A stretch of DNA of 8,460 nucleotides. It comes from Rubrivivax sp. GTDB lineage: Bacteria > Pseudomonadota > Gammaproteobacteria > Burkholderiales > Burkholderiaceae. Below are positions 1-6,196 of this stretch, in pieces. The notes under the pieces were generated by a model. It made no database searches and was not told the DNA's origin. It worked only from the letters and a program-made list of their open reading frames with translations. The stretch lies in the NCBI GenBank assembly GCA_004211235.1, contig SEEY01000142.1:1-8460 (forward strand). The letters are read 5' to 3'. Positions within the stretch are counted from its first letter, which is position 1. Each line of letters starts with the position of its first letter. A program made the position numbers and the translations under genes.

Positions 1-1
1 G

Positions 2-1207
2 AAGTACAAGTTCGACGGCGACCAGCGGACCAACGCCAACACACTCGCCGGGCAGATCTTCAATGTGCCCTTCGACAACGCGCTGGCCACCGCCGGCACG
101 CTCAAGCGCACGATCAAGGCGGTGTTCGCCGAGGTGGCGGTGCCGGTCATGAAGGACATGGAGATCACCGGCGCCATCCGCCGCGACGAGTACACCGGCT
201 TCGGCTCGACGACCAACCCGAAGGTCTCGATTCGCTACAACCCCATCGAGCAGGTGCTGATCCGCGGCGCCTACAGCACCGGTTTCCGCGTGCCGACCTT
301 CAAGCAGATGTTCGACCCGATCACGGAAAGCCAGTTCGTCGGGGCCGACTTCACTGATCCGGCCACCTGCCCCACGCGCACCGTGTCGACGGCGCCAGGC
401 TGCCAGAGCGTGCGGGACTTCGTCACCCGCTTCGGCGGCAAGGAGACGCTGAGCCCCGAGGAAGCCAAGATGTACAGCGCCGGCGTGGTGTTCCAGCCGA
501 CGAGGGACCTGGTGGCCAACCTGGACTGGTGGTCGGTGGAGCGCACGGGCACGATCTACTCGTTCGGCCTGACGACGCTGGCCGACAACTACCAGTTCTT
601 CCAGAGCAATTTCGAGCGCGATTCGACCGGCAAGATCGTCTCGGTCGACACCCGCTGGGTCAACGCGGGCGAAACCACCACCAAGGGCCTCGAGTTCGGC
701 TTGAAGGGCGCGTTCAACGCGGCCGGCGCGGCCTGGACGGCAGGCTTCGACCTGTCCTATCTGCTCGACAAGAAGTCGCGCCTCGTCCCGAGCGCGCCCA
801 TGGGCACCAGCGAAGTGGGCCGCTTCACGCGCTCGGGTGACCTGGGCGTTCGCTGGAAGCACACCGCCACGCTGACCCGCACCGAAGGCGATTGGGCCGC
901 CACGTTCCAGCACGTCTACCGCACCGGCTACCAGGACTTCGTGCTGCCCGGCGTGGCCAACGGCAGCGTCAAGCCCGCCAACTGGAATCCGCGCGTCTCG
1001 GCCTATTCCATCCTGAATGCCAGCGTGGCCTACAGCGGCATCAAGAACCTGACGATCACGGCCGGCATCAAGAACCTGCTCAACGTCGATCCGCCGTTCA
1101 GCGTCACCTACGACACCAACACCGGTGCCGGCTCCAGCTGGGAGCCGCGCGTGGCCGACCCGCGTGGCCGCTCGTTCGCGCTGCGGGTCGAGTACCGGAT
1201 GTTCTGA
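2..1207 (+). CDS. TonB-dependent outer-membrane receptor, C-terminal part (5' end outside window)
   Basis: This is the last 401 codons of a TonB-dependent receptor; the frame is open from base 2, so the plug domain and start lie to the left of the window. Such receptors form a 22-stranded barrel that imports siderophores, cobalamin, sugars or peptides using TonB/ExbBD energy. The sequence shows alternating barrel-strand patterns, the typical barrel segment YSTGFRVPTFKQMF (about bases 272-313), the stretch LSPEEAKMYSAGVVF, and a C-terminal strand ending in phenylalanine (EYRMF), the signal for outer-membrane insertion by the BAM complex. Near the end, GIKNLLNVDPPFS matches the conserved GVxNLxDxxPP region of the family. 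Two cysteines (in ATCPT and PGCQS) probably form a loop disulfide. The substrate cannot be told without the plug. It converges on the serine hydrolase gene with a 22-base gap containing a hairpin. The in-frame GTG at 65 is internal, not the real start. Confidence 0.93.
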   Translation, partial: KYKFDGDQRTNANTLAGQIFNVPFDNALATAGTLKRTIKAVFAEVAVPVMKDMEITGAIRRDEYTGFGSTTNPKVSIRYNPIEQVLIRGAYSTGFRVPTFKQMFDPITESQFVGADFTDPATCPTRTVSTAPGCQSVRDFVTRFGGKETLSPEEAKMYSAGVVFQPTRDLVANLDWWSVERTGTIYSFGLTTLADNYQFFQSNFERDSTGKIVSVDTRWVNAGETTTKGLEFGLKGAFNAAGAAWTAGFDLSYLLDKKSRLVPSAPMGTSEVGRFTRSGDLGVRWKHTATLTRTEGDWAATFQHVYRTGYQDFVLPGVANGSVKPANWNPRVSAYSILNASVAYSGIKNLTITAGIKNLLNVDPPFSVTYDTNTGAGSSWEPRVADPRGRSFALRVEYRMF

Positions 1208-1213
1208 GGCCCG

Positions 1214-1230
1214 GGAGCCCGTCGGGCTCC
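1214..1230. terminator. hairpin between convergent genes (candidate bidirectional terminator)
   Basis: A perfect 7-bp stem (GGAGCCC 1214-1220, loop GTC, GGGCTCC 1224-1230) lies between the receptor stop at 1205-1207 and the serine hydrolase stop at 1230-1232, touching the latter. The position between two converging genes fits a shared terminator. There is no T-run on either strand, so intrinsic termination is unproven. Confidence 0.5.
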
Positions 1231-2318
1231 TAGGCGTTCGCCTTCAGCCACGCATGCACGGCGCCGCCCAGCGCCGGCAGCTTCCAGGTCGTGGCCGCGT
1301 CGGCATGCGGCGCGTAGCGCGAGCCCAGGCTCGTCGTCACCGCGATCAGATAGTGCAGGCCGCCGTCATGCACGATGCCGGCGTCGCTGCCGTAGTTCTG
1401 CGTGTTGCCGGTCTTGTGGGCGAACGTCGCGGGTGGGCACGGGATGCCCTGCACCCAGCCGGGCAGCGCACGGAGAGACTCACTGCTGAGGTTGTGATGC
1501 AGCGTCTGCGCGTCCAGCGCGCGCCGGATGACGGCGCGGCCGGCCGGGCTGACGAGTTCAGGCAGCGGGGGCGCGTCGGCATCGAGCCGCCACATCAGCC
1601 GCAGCGCATCCCAGGCCGTCATCTGGATCTGGCCGACGCCCGAGCCCGCGCCGTTGCCCCAGCCGCCGTCGGGCTGGGTGTTGGCGATCATCAGGCCCGG
1701 CAGCCCGTGTGCGGCGAACAGCGCGTGCAGCTCGTTGTGCACCTCGCGCCCGCCTTCGCGGCGGATGGCGCCGCGTGCATGCAGGTGGGCCACGAGCGCC
1801 GAGGTCGCCTCGTTGCTGCTGACGATGATCATGTCGTGCAGCCAGTCGGCCACGGCGCGTGTCTCGCCGGCATGGGCCAGCGGCAGCGCCCAGTCGCTGC
1901 GGCCCTGGTCGACGAGACGGGCGATGCCGACGGCGACCATCGTCTTCAGCAGCGACGCGGGGTAAGGCGCGACGAAGCGCGGGCCCGTGCCGAACCACGC
2001 AGGGAAGGCGATGCGCGACCAGTCCGCACCGGGCAGCCAGGCGTAGGAATCACCCACCGCATCGCGCACGTCGGCGTGAAAGGCGGCGTTGTCGACGGCG
2101 CCGTTCACGCCATTGACGTGCGCCACCAGCCCCTGCGGATGCTCGCGCGAGAACAGCACGTTGGCGGCCACCGGCCGGGCACCGAACACGACCACCGCGA
2201 GATCGATGCTCGGCATCACCCCGAGCGGCGCCCCACCCTGCAGCGAATCGGCCGTCGCGTCGAAGTGCTGTGCCAGCACGGCGGCGCGCAGCGCCTGGGC
2301 GAGGTCGTCGGCAGTCAC
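1230..2318 (-). CDS. serine hydrolase, class A beta-lactamase-like fold, no signal peptide
   Basis: A protein of 362 residues with the three motifs of penicillin-recognising serine enzymes in the right order. These are SLLK at residues 122-125 (nucleophile S122, general base K125), SSN at 167-169 (equivalent of SDN) and HKTG at 301-304. The C-terminal half also has the family's beta-strand region (SDAGIVHDGG, 311-320). Family members include beta-lactamases, DD-peptidases, esterases and D-aminopeptidases; the substrate here is not readable. The N terminus (MTADDLAQAL) has no hydrophobic stretch or lipobox, so the enzyme is probably cytoplasmic, which is unusual for a beta-lactamase or DD-peptidase. 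The GTG start at 2318-2316 overlaps the dadA stop (GTGA), which implies translational coupling and explains the lack of a clear ribosome site. The frame stays open upstream to 2954 inside dadA, but that part reads as shadow sequence. With dadA next to it, a D-amino-acid amidase or D-peptidase role is plausible but inferred. Confidence 0.87.
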   Translation of the reverse strand: MTADDLAQALRAAVLAQHFDATADSLQGGAPLGVMPSIDLAVVVFGARPVAANVLFSREHPQGLVAHVNGVNGAVDNAAFHADVRDAVGDSYAWLPGADWSRIAFPAWFGTGPRFVAPYPASLLKTMVAVGIARLVDQGRSDWALPLAHAGETRAVADWLHDMIIVSSNEATSALVAHLHARGAIRREGGREVHNELHALFAAHGLPGLMIANTQPDGGWGNGAGSGVGQIQMTAWDALRLMWRLDADAPPLPELVSPAGRAVIRRALDAQTLHHNLSSESLRALPGWVQGIPCPPATFAHKTGNTQNYGSDAGIVHDGGLHYLIAVTTSLGSRYAPHADAATTWKLPALGGAVHAWLKANA

Positions 2319-3565
2319 AAGCTGAGGCCGTCCAGAGGCATTGGACTGGCGCGGCCCGACACCAGCTCGGCCAGGATGTTGGCGGTCGCGAAGGAAAAGG
2401 TGAAGCCCAGGGCGCCATGGCCCACGTTCAGCCACAGGCCCGGCACGCCGCTGGCGCCGAGGATGGGCGCGCCGCTGGGCGTGGCCGGGCGCAGGCCGGC
2501 CCAGGGCAGCGCACGGTCGTAGTCCGCGGCGTTCGGGAAGGTGGCGCGCACCGAGCGTTGAAGCGACGCCAGCCGGCGCGCGTCCAGGCTGAGGTCGTCG
2601 CCGACGAGATCCACCATCGCCGCCACGCGCAGCTCGTTGCCGATGCGGGCGTAGAGGATCTTCTTCGCGAAGTCCGTCACGCTGACCTCGGGCGGGCGGT
2701 GGCTGCGGGAGATTGGCGCCGTCAGGCTGTAGCCCTTCAGCGGGTAGAGCGGCAGCTCGATGCCGACCGTCGCCGCCAGCGCGCGGCTCTGCAGGCCGGC
2801 GGCCAGCAGCGTGACGTCTGCCGCGACATGACCCTGCGAGGTGCGCACGCCCAGCACCGTGCCGCGACCGTCGAGCATGAAGCCATCGACATTCGCGCCG
2901 AGCCGGCCGCGAAAGCGCCCATGGGCTGCCAGTCGCTGGTGCAGTTCGCTGCAAAAGGCATGACAGTCGGCCACGGCCTCGCCCGGCGTGAAGATGCCGC
3001 CCGCCAGCGTCTCCTCACCTTCCTCGAACTGCGCGAGCGCCGGCTCCAGCGCAACGCAGTCGTCATGCGACAGCGCCCGCTCAGCGCCGCGGCTCAGCTG
3101 CGCCGCGGCGCGGGCGAATTCGGCCGGCTGGCGGTAGACGACGAGCTTGCCCGGCGCGCGCAGCGCCATCGCATCACCGAGCCCGGCCTCGGCGCACAGC
3201 CGCGCAAACGACGCCTGGCTGTAGGCGCCCAGCGCCAGCAGGCGTTGCGTCGTGAGCCGGTTCACCGGCCCGCGGCAATTGCGCAGAAAGGCCAGCAGCC
3301 AGGACCACTGCGCCCAGCGCGCCTCGGGCCTGAAGCGCAGCGGGCCGTCGCGGTCCAGCAGCCAGCGCAGGGCCTTCAGCGGCACGCCGGCATCGGCCAG
3401 CGGCGACACATAGCGGTAGCTCAGCTGGCCGCCATTGGCGCGGCTGGCGCCCTGCGCCACGTCGCTCTCGCGCTCGACCAGCGTCACCGCATGGCCACGT
3501 TCGAGCAGCGCCCAGGCCGTCGTCAGGCCCACCACGCCGCCGCCGATCACCACGCAATGCTTCAT
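2315..3565 (-). CDS. dadA: D-amino-acid dehydrogenase (DadA-type FAD-dependent oxidoreductase)
   Basis: A 416-residue flavoprotein of the DAO/DadA family, which oxidises D-amino acids to 2-oxo acids and ammonia and passes electrons to the quinone pool at the inner face of the cytoplasmic membrane. The N terminus carries the FAD dinucleotide motif GGGVVG (8-13), then the acidic end of the second strand (VERE, 30-33). ANGGQLSYRYVSPLADAG (43-60) followed by VPLKALRWL (61-69) matches the DadA pattern closely. The C-terminal FAD-binding part is also present: YPLKGYSLT (274-282), WAGLRPATPSGAPILG (355-370) and NVGHGALGFTFS (380-391). Length is a little below the roughly 430 residues of E. coli DadA. 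The ATG at 3565 has AGGGAG four bases upstream and puts the FAD motif at the very N terminus; a TTG six codons earlier is less likely. The gene lies 117 bases downstream of tyrB and overlaps the serine hydrolase by four bases. Burkholderiales often carry several DadA paralogues, so exact substrate preference is uncertain. Confidence 0.88.
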   Translation of the reverse strand: MKHCVVIGGGVVGLTTAWALLERGHAVTLVERESDVAQGASRANGGQLSYRYVSPLADAGVPLKALRWLLDRDGPLRFRPEARWAQWSWLLAFLRNCRGPVNRLTTQRLLALGAYSQASFARLCAEAGLGDAMALRAPGKLVVYRQPAEFARAAAQLSRGAERALSHDDCVALEPALAQFEEGEETLAGGIFTPGEAVADCHAFCSELHQRLAAHGRFRGRLGANVDGFMLDGRGTVLGVRTSQGHVAADVTLLAAGLQSRALAATVGIELPLYPLKGYSLTAPISRSHRPPEVSVTDFAKKILYARIGNELRVAAMVDLVGDDLSLDARRLASLQRSVRATFPNAADYDRALPWAGLRPATPSGAPILGASGVPGLWLNVGHGALGFTFSFATANILAELVSGRASPMPLDGLSL

Positions 3566-3569
3566 CCCG

Positions 3570-3575
3570 CTCCCT
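3570..3575 (-). promoter_or_regulatory. ribosome binding site of dadA
   Basis: AGGGAG on the minus strand, four bases before the ATG at 3565. It favours this ATG over the in-frame TTG at 3583, which would put the site inside the coding sequence. Confidence 0.6.
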
Positions 3576-3593
3576 GCAGACAACTTTGCCGGC

Positions 3594-3623
3594 AGCGTAA
3601 GGAGGCGCGCGCGTCGCTGCCAA
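3594..3623 (-). promoter_or_regulatory. possible sigma-70 promoter for dadA
   Basis: On the minus strand TTGGCA (plus 3618-3623; 5 of 6 match to TTGACA) is followed after 18 bases by TACGCT (plus 3594-3599; it keeps T1, A2 and T6 of TATAAT). Transcription would begin shortly before the dadA ribosome site. The -10 match is weak, so dadA may depend wholly or partly on read-through from tyrB. Confidence 0.3.
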
Positions 3624-3645
3624 TGAAACCGGCGGCTGCGGCCAT

Positions 3646-3668
3646 CACCCCGCGTTATGGCGGGGGTG
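3646..3668 (-). terminator. stem-loop after the aminotransferase gene
   Basis: CACCCCGC (3646-3653) pairs with GCGGGGGTG (3660-3668) with one bulged G, around the loop GTTATG. It lies 15 bases after the tyrB stop in the tyrB-dadA gap. No T-run follows on the minus strand, so it could be a weak terminator, an attenuator or an mRNA-stabilising hairpin. Confidence 0.35.
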
Positions 3669-3682
3669 GCGAAGGCCAGGGG

Positions 3683-4876
3683 TCAGGCCATCACGGCGGC
3701 GAAGGCCGCGGCCGTCGCCTCGACATTGCGCGTGTTCAAGCCGGCCACGCAGATGCGACCCGAGCGCAGGATGTAGACGCCGAACTCGCTTTTCAGCCGC
3801 TCGGCCTGGTCGGCGCTCAGGCCCGTGTAGCTGAACATGCCGCGCTGGGTCAGGAAGTAGCCGAAGTCCCGGCCCGGCAGCTTGGCCGCGAGCACGTCGT
3901 GCAATTGCCGGCGCATGGCCTGGATGCGCTCGCGCATCTCCCTGACCTCGCCCTCCCACATCGCACGCAGCTTCGGGTCGGTCAGCACCCGGGCGACGAG
4001 CTGGCCGCCGTGCATCGGCGGGCTGGAGTAGTTGCGGCGGACCGTCGACTTCATCTGGCCCAGCACGCGCCCGGCCTCCTCGGCACTGGCGCAGACGATG
4101 CTCAGGGCGCCGCCGCGCTCGCCGTACAGGCTCATGCTCTTGGAGAAGCTGTTGGCAATCAGGAAGGACAGGCCTTCATCGGCCAGCAGGCGCGGCGCGA
4201 AGGCGTCTTCCTCGATGCCGTCGCCATAGCCCTGGTAGGCCAGGTCCAGGAAGGGCAGCAGCTCGCGCTCGCGCAGCACGGGCACGAGGGCCCGCCACTG
4301 GTCCTGCGTCAGGTCGACGCCGGTCGGGTTGTGGCAGCAGGCGTGCAGCACGACGATGCTGCGCGCCGGCAGGGTTCTGAACTTCGCCAGCAACTCGTCG
4401 AAGCGCAGGCCGCCGGTGGCCGCGTCGTAGTAGAGATACGTCTCGCAGACATGGCCGGCGCCCTCGAAGACGGCGCGGTGGTTGTCCCAGGTCGGGTCGG
4501 ACAGGTAGACGGTGCTGCCCGGGAAGTAGCGCTTCAGCAGGTCGGCGCCCACCTTCAAGCCGCCGCTGGAGCCGACGCCCTGGATGGTGGCGATGCGGCC
4601 GGCCGTGATCGCCGGGTGATCCGCGCCGAACAGCAGCACCTGCACGGCGGCGCGGAAGTTGGCGGCGCCTTCCATCGGCAGGTAGGGCCGGGCGCCCGCG
4701 GCCTCGACGACGGCCAGCTCGGCGGCGCGCACCGACGGCAGCATCGGGATGCGGCCTTCGTCGTCGAAATAGATGCCGATGGACAGGTTGATCTTGGCCG
4801 GGCGCGGATCTTTCTGGAAAGCCTCGTTCAGGCTCAGGATGGGATCGCCGGCATAGGCGTCGACGTGCTGGAACAT
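3683..4876 (-). CDS. tyrB: aromatic amino acid aminotransferase (TyrB, class I, PLP-dependent)
   Basis: A cytoplasmic, PLP-dependent aminotransferase of 397 residues, the same length as E. coli TyrB and recognisably similar from end to end (MFQHVDAYAGDPI at the start, GLNTRNVEATAAAFAAVM near the end). It should exchange amino groups between tyrosine, phenylalanine, aspartate or leucine and 2-oxoglutarate. Visible functional residues are W130 stacking on PLP, N183 in HNPTG, D211 and Y214 contacting the cofactor, K246 in NSFSKS as the Schiff-base lysine, and R254 at the phosphate. R280 in TVRRNYS binds the distal carboxylate and R374 in GRICVAGLN binds the alpha-carboxylate. All are present, so the enzyme looks active. 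One difference from E. coli TyrB is GERGGAL in place of GERVGGL. The ATG start has AAGGAG eight bases upstream. The gene lies 76 bases after the DUF2332 stop and 117 bases before dadA; pairing with dadA suggests amino-acid catabolism or D-to-L conversion. Confidence 0.95.
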   Translation of the reverse strand: MFQHVDAYAGDPILSLNEAFQKDPRPAKINLSIGIYFDDEGRIPMLPSVRAAELAVVEAAGARPYLPMEGAANFRAAVQVLLFGADHPAITAGRIATIQGVGSSGGLKVGADLLKRYFPGSTVYLSDPTWDNHRAVFEGAGHVCETYLYYDAATGGLRFDELLAKFRTLPARSIVVLHACCHNPTGVDLTQDQWRALVPVLRERELLPFLDLAYQGYGDGIEEDAFAPRLLADEGLSFLIANSFSKSMSLYGERGGALSIVCASAEEAGRVLGQMKSTVRRNYSSPPMHGGQLVARVLTDPKLRAMWEGEVREMRERIQAMRRQLHDVLAAKLPGRDFGYFLTQRGMFSYTGLSADQAERLKSEFGVYILRSGRICVAGLNTRNVEATAAAFAAVMA

Positions 4877-4884
4877 GGGGCTGA

Positions 4885-4890
4885 CTCCTT
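4885..4890 (-). promoter_or_regulatory. ribosome binding site of tyrB
   Basis: AAGGAG on the minus strand, eight bases before the ATG at 4876: a near-ideal Shine-Dalgarno site that confirms the start. Confidence 0.8.
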
Positions 4891-4901
4891 GGGGAGCGGG
4901 G

Positions 4902-4907
4902 ATTATC
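4902..4907 (-). promoter_or_regulatory. possible -10 element of a tyrB promoter
   Basis: GATAAT on the minus strand (5 of 6 match to TATAAT) is one of the few A/T-rich spots in the gap and lies just before the ribosome site. I could not find a matching -35 at 16-18 bases, where the sequence is the G+C-rich arm of the 4913-4960 inverted repeat. An activator-dependent promoter, or no promoter, are both possible. Confidence 0.3.
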
Positions 4908-4912
4908 CAAGC

Positions 4913-4960
4913 GGCTCTGAATCCGGCCGTCAGGCGTGCCGGGCGGCCGGGTTCAGAGCC
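4913..4960 (-). terminator. 17-bp stem-loop at the end of the DUF2332 gene
   Basis: The arms at 4913-4929 (GGCTCTGAATCCGGCCG) and 4944-4960 (CGGCCGGGTTCAGAGCC) are inverted repeats with a single mismatch (G.T on the plus strand), around a 14-base loop. The right arm contains the DUF2332 stop codon, which fits a terminator for that gene. No T-run follows on the minus strand. The structure lies just upstream of the possible tyrB -10 and could also act there as an operator or attenuator. Confidence 0.6.
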
Positions 4961-6047
4961 AGGCGATCCAGCGGCCGTGCGGATGGCTCCAGGCCAGCGC
5001 GCGTTCCTCGTCGCGCAGGCGCAGCGTCCACAGCGTCAGCGACGTGGCCGGCTCGCCCGCCGGCAGCACGGGCTCCGGCGGCACGACTGCGTCCTGCGCA
5101 CTCAGGCGCGGCAGGTCACCACAGATCCACACCAGGCCGTGGCTCTGCGCCAGCCGGTCGACGGTCGCCCGCAGCCGGGCCAGGTCGGCGTCGTTCAGGT
5201 AGTAAAGCACCCAGCTCGTCAGCAGCACCGGCTGCACACCCGCCGGCAGGCTGGCCAGCCAGGGCTCGATGGCGGCGATGCAGTCGTCGGCCTGGCGCAG
5301 CGTGCGCGGCAGCGACTGCATCTGCCGCGCCGCGCGGGCCAGCCGTTCGCGTCGTGCGGCGTCGTGCGGCCACAGGCAGGCCTGCAGCCAGCGCAGGCGG
5401 TCGGGGTCGTTGACGGCGATGGGCGCCGGGTCCACGCCGTCGCGCTGCACGAGGCGCCAGCCGGCCTCGCCGGGCAGCTGCGCGGTGCTCAGCCAGCGGG
5501 TCTCGACCTCGGCCCGTTGGCCATCCGCCGCGGCGCCGCGCTGCGTCAGCGCGCCATCGGCGGTGCGATAGCCCAGCGCGTACTGGTCCACGCCGAGGTT
5601 GAGCCCGGCGCTGCAGCCGAAGTCCAGCAACGCCAGCTCGGCGCGGCCGGTGGCCTGTGCCACGGCGCCCAGCGCCGGCCAGATGGCGGTGCAGCGGCCG
5701 ATCTCGTTGGTCTGCGTCGCGCCATGGCGCAGGTGCTGAACGAGCGCCGGCCATTCGCGGGCCAGGCAGGCCGACAGCGCGCCGGCCAGGCCGGCATCGG
5801 CTGCCCGCCCGCCGCCGACGCTGGGGTAGTAGGCGGCGAGTTCGGGCGCTGCCCCGGCCAGCACGCGCTCGTGCAGCGCGGCCAGCAGCAGGTTGGCCTT
5901 GCGTTGTTCTGGGGGCGCTTCGGCCAGCAGCGCCAGCGCGCGTTCGTCGGCCGCGGCGGCCTCGCAAAGCGCGGCGTACAAGGGTTCCAGGCCGCATTCC
6001 CGGCGGCCGAAGTGGCGCAGCAGCGCCGGCAGTGCATCGTCGTCCAT
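4953..6047 (-). CDS. DUF2332 family protein, possible SAM-dependent methyltransferase-like
   Basis: A 364-residue protein matching the uncharacterised DUF2332 family. Hallmarks are TQTNEIGRC (111-119), the glycine-rich LLDFGCSAGLN (140-150) followed by LGVDQY (151-156), LWPHDAARRERLARAA (225-240), and the C-terminal WSHPHGRWIAWL (353-364). The glycine-rich strand-loop-helix resembles the SAM-binding motif I of Rossmann methyltransferases, and the VLLTSWVLYYL strand (274-284) could be the motif IV region. A methyltransferase role is an inference; no member's reaction is known to me. There is no signal peptide or membrane segment, so it is probably cytoplasmic. The ATG at 6047 is the natural start, with only a weak ribosome site upstream. 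It is the first gene of the minus-strand series and is divergent from the halogenase across a 149-base gap. The link with the downstream amino-acid genes may be only positional, because a strong stem-loop separates them. Confidence 0.88.
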   Translation of the reverse strand: MDDDALPALLRHFGRRECGLEPLYAALCEAAAADERALALLAEAPPEQRKANLLLAALHERVLAGAAPELAAYYPSVGGGRAADAGLAGALSACLAREWPALVQHLRHGATQTNEIGRCTAIWPALGAVAQATGRAELALLDFGCSAGLNLGVDQYALGYRTADGALTQRGAAADGQRAEVETRWLSTAQLPGEAGWRLVQRDGVDPAPIAVNDPDRLRWLQACLWPHDAARRERLARAARQMQSLPRTLRQADDCIAAIEPWLASLPAGVQPVLLTSWVLYYLNDADLARLRATVDRLAQSHGLVWICGDLPRLSAQDAVVPPEPVLPAGEPATSLTLWTLRLRDEERALAWSHPHGRWIAWL

Positions 6048-6067
6048 GGCGCCAGCATAGGCCGGGC

Positions 6068-6118
6068 TGTAACGGCTCGACCGGGCGTGCAGGACGCACG
6101 CTCGGTTGGCGCGTTACA
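6068..6118. repeat. 51-bp imperfect inverted repeat in the divergent promoter region
   Basis: Two 23-base arms (6068-6090 and 6096-6118) flank the loop AGGAC. The outer 7 bases (TGTAACG / CGTTACA) and the inner 6 (GCGTGC / GCACGC) are perfect. Overall 18 of 23 positions pair, and three of the five mismatches become G.U pairs in a plus-strand transcript. It sits between the two divergent starts at 6047 and 6197. It could be a regulator-binding operator or a leader-RNA hairpin for the halogenase gene. I found no convincing sigma-70 promoter around it. Confidence 0.55.
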
Positions 6119-6185
6119 AGTGTCCTCGCGGGCTGGCGGCCCTAATGTGGCGATGCGCCGGCAGGCAGTCGCCGGCATGTTTCAC

Positions 6186-6189
6186 GGAG
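6186..6189 (+). promoter_or_regulatory. ribosome binding site of the halogenase-family gene
   Basis: GGAG seven bases before the GTG at 6197. It supports the non-ATG start, after which the protein begins MSDIQSIVIVGGG, with the FAD motif at the usual distance from the N terminus. Confidence 0.65.
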
Positions 6190-6196
6190 TACCCGC

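Noticed and set aside
65..67. GTG at 65 as the start of the receptor gene
   Set aside because: The frame is open to base 2 with receptor-like sequence, and a protein starting there would lack the plug domain and signal peptide.
2319..2954. N-terminal extension of the serine hydrolase frame into dadA
   Set aside because: The extra residues are R/G/P-rich shadow of dadA with no domain or signal peptide, and the GTG at 2318 overlaps the dadA stop in a typical coupled arrangement.
3566..3583. TTG start of dadA six codons upstream
   Set aside because: It would place the AGGGAG ribosome site inside the gene and move the FAD motif away from the N terminus.
2270..5413. 1047-codon open frame on the plus strand opposite four minus-strand genes
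   Set aside because: It is low-complexity, rich in R, A, G, Q and H, with no recognisable domain, and lies opposite well-identified proteins. It is an effect of high G+C at third codon positions.
6112..6148. Possible sigma-70 promoter for the halogenase gene (TTGGCG, TACAAG and TAATGT elements)
   Set aside because: No combination gave both acceptable hexamer matches and a 16-18-base spacing.
6157..6176. GCCGGC/GCCGGC hairpin just upstream of the halogenase start
   Set aside because: The six-base element is self-complementary and common in such G+C-rich sequence, so the repeat is expected by chance.
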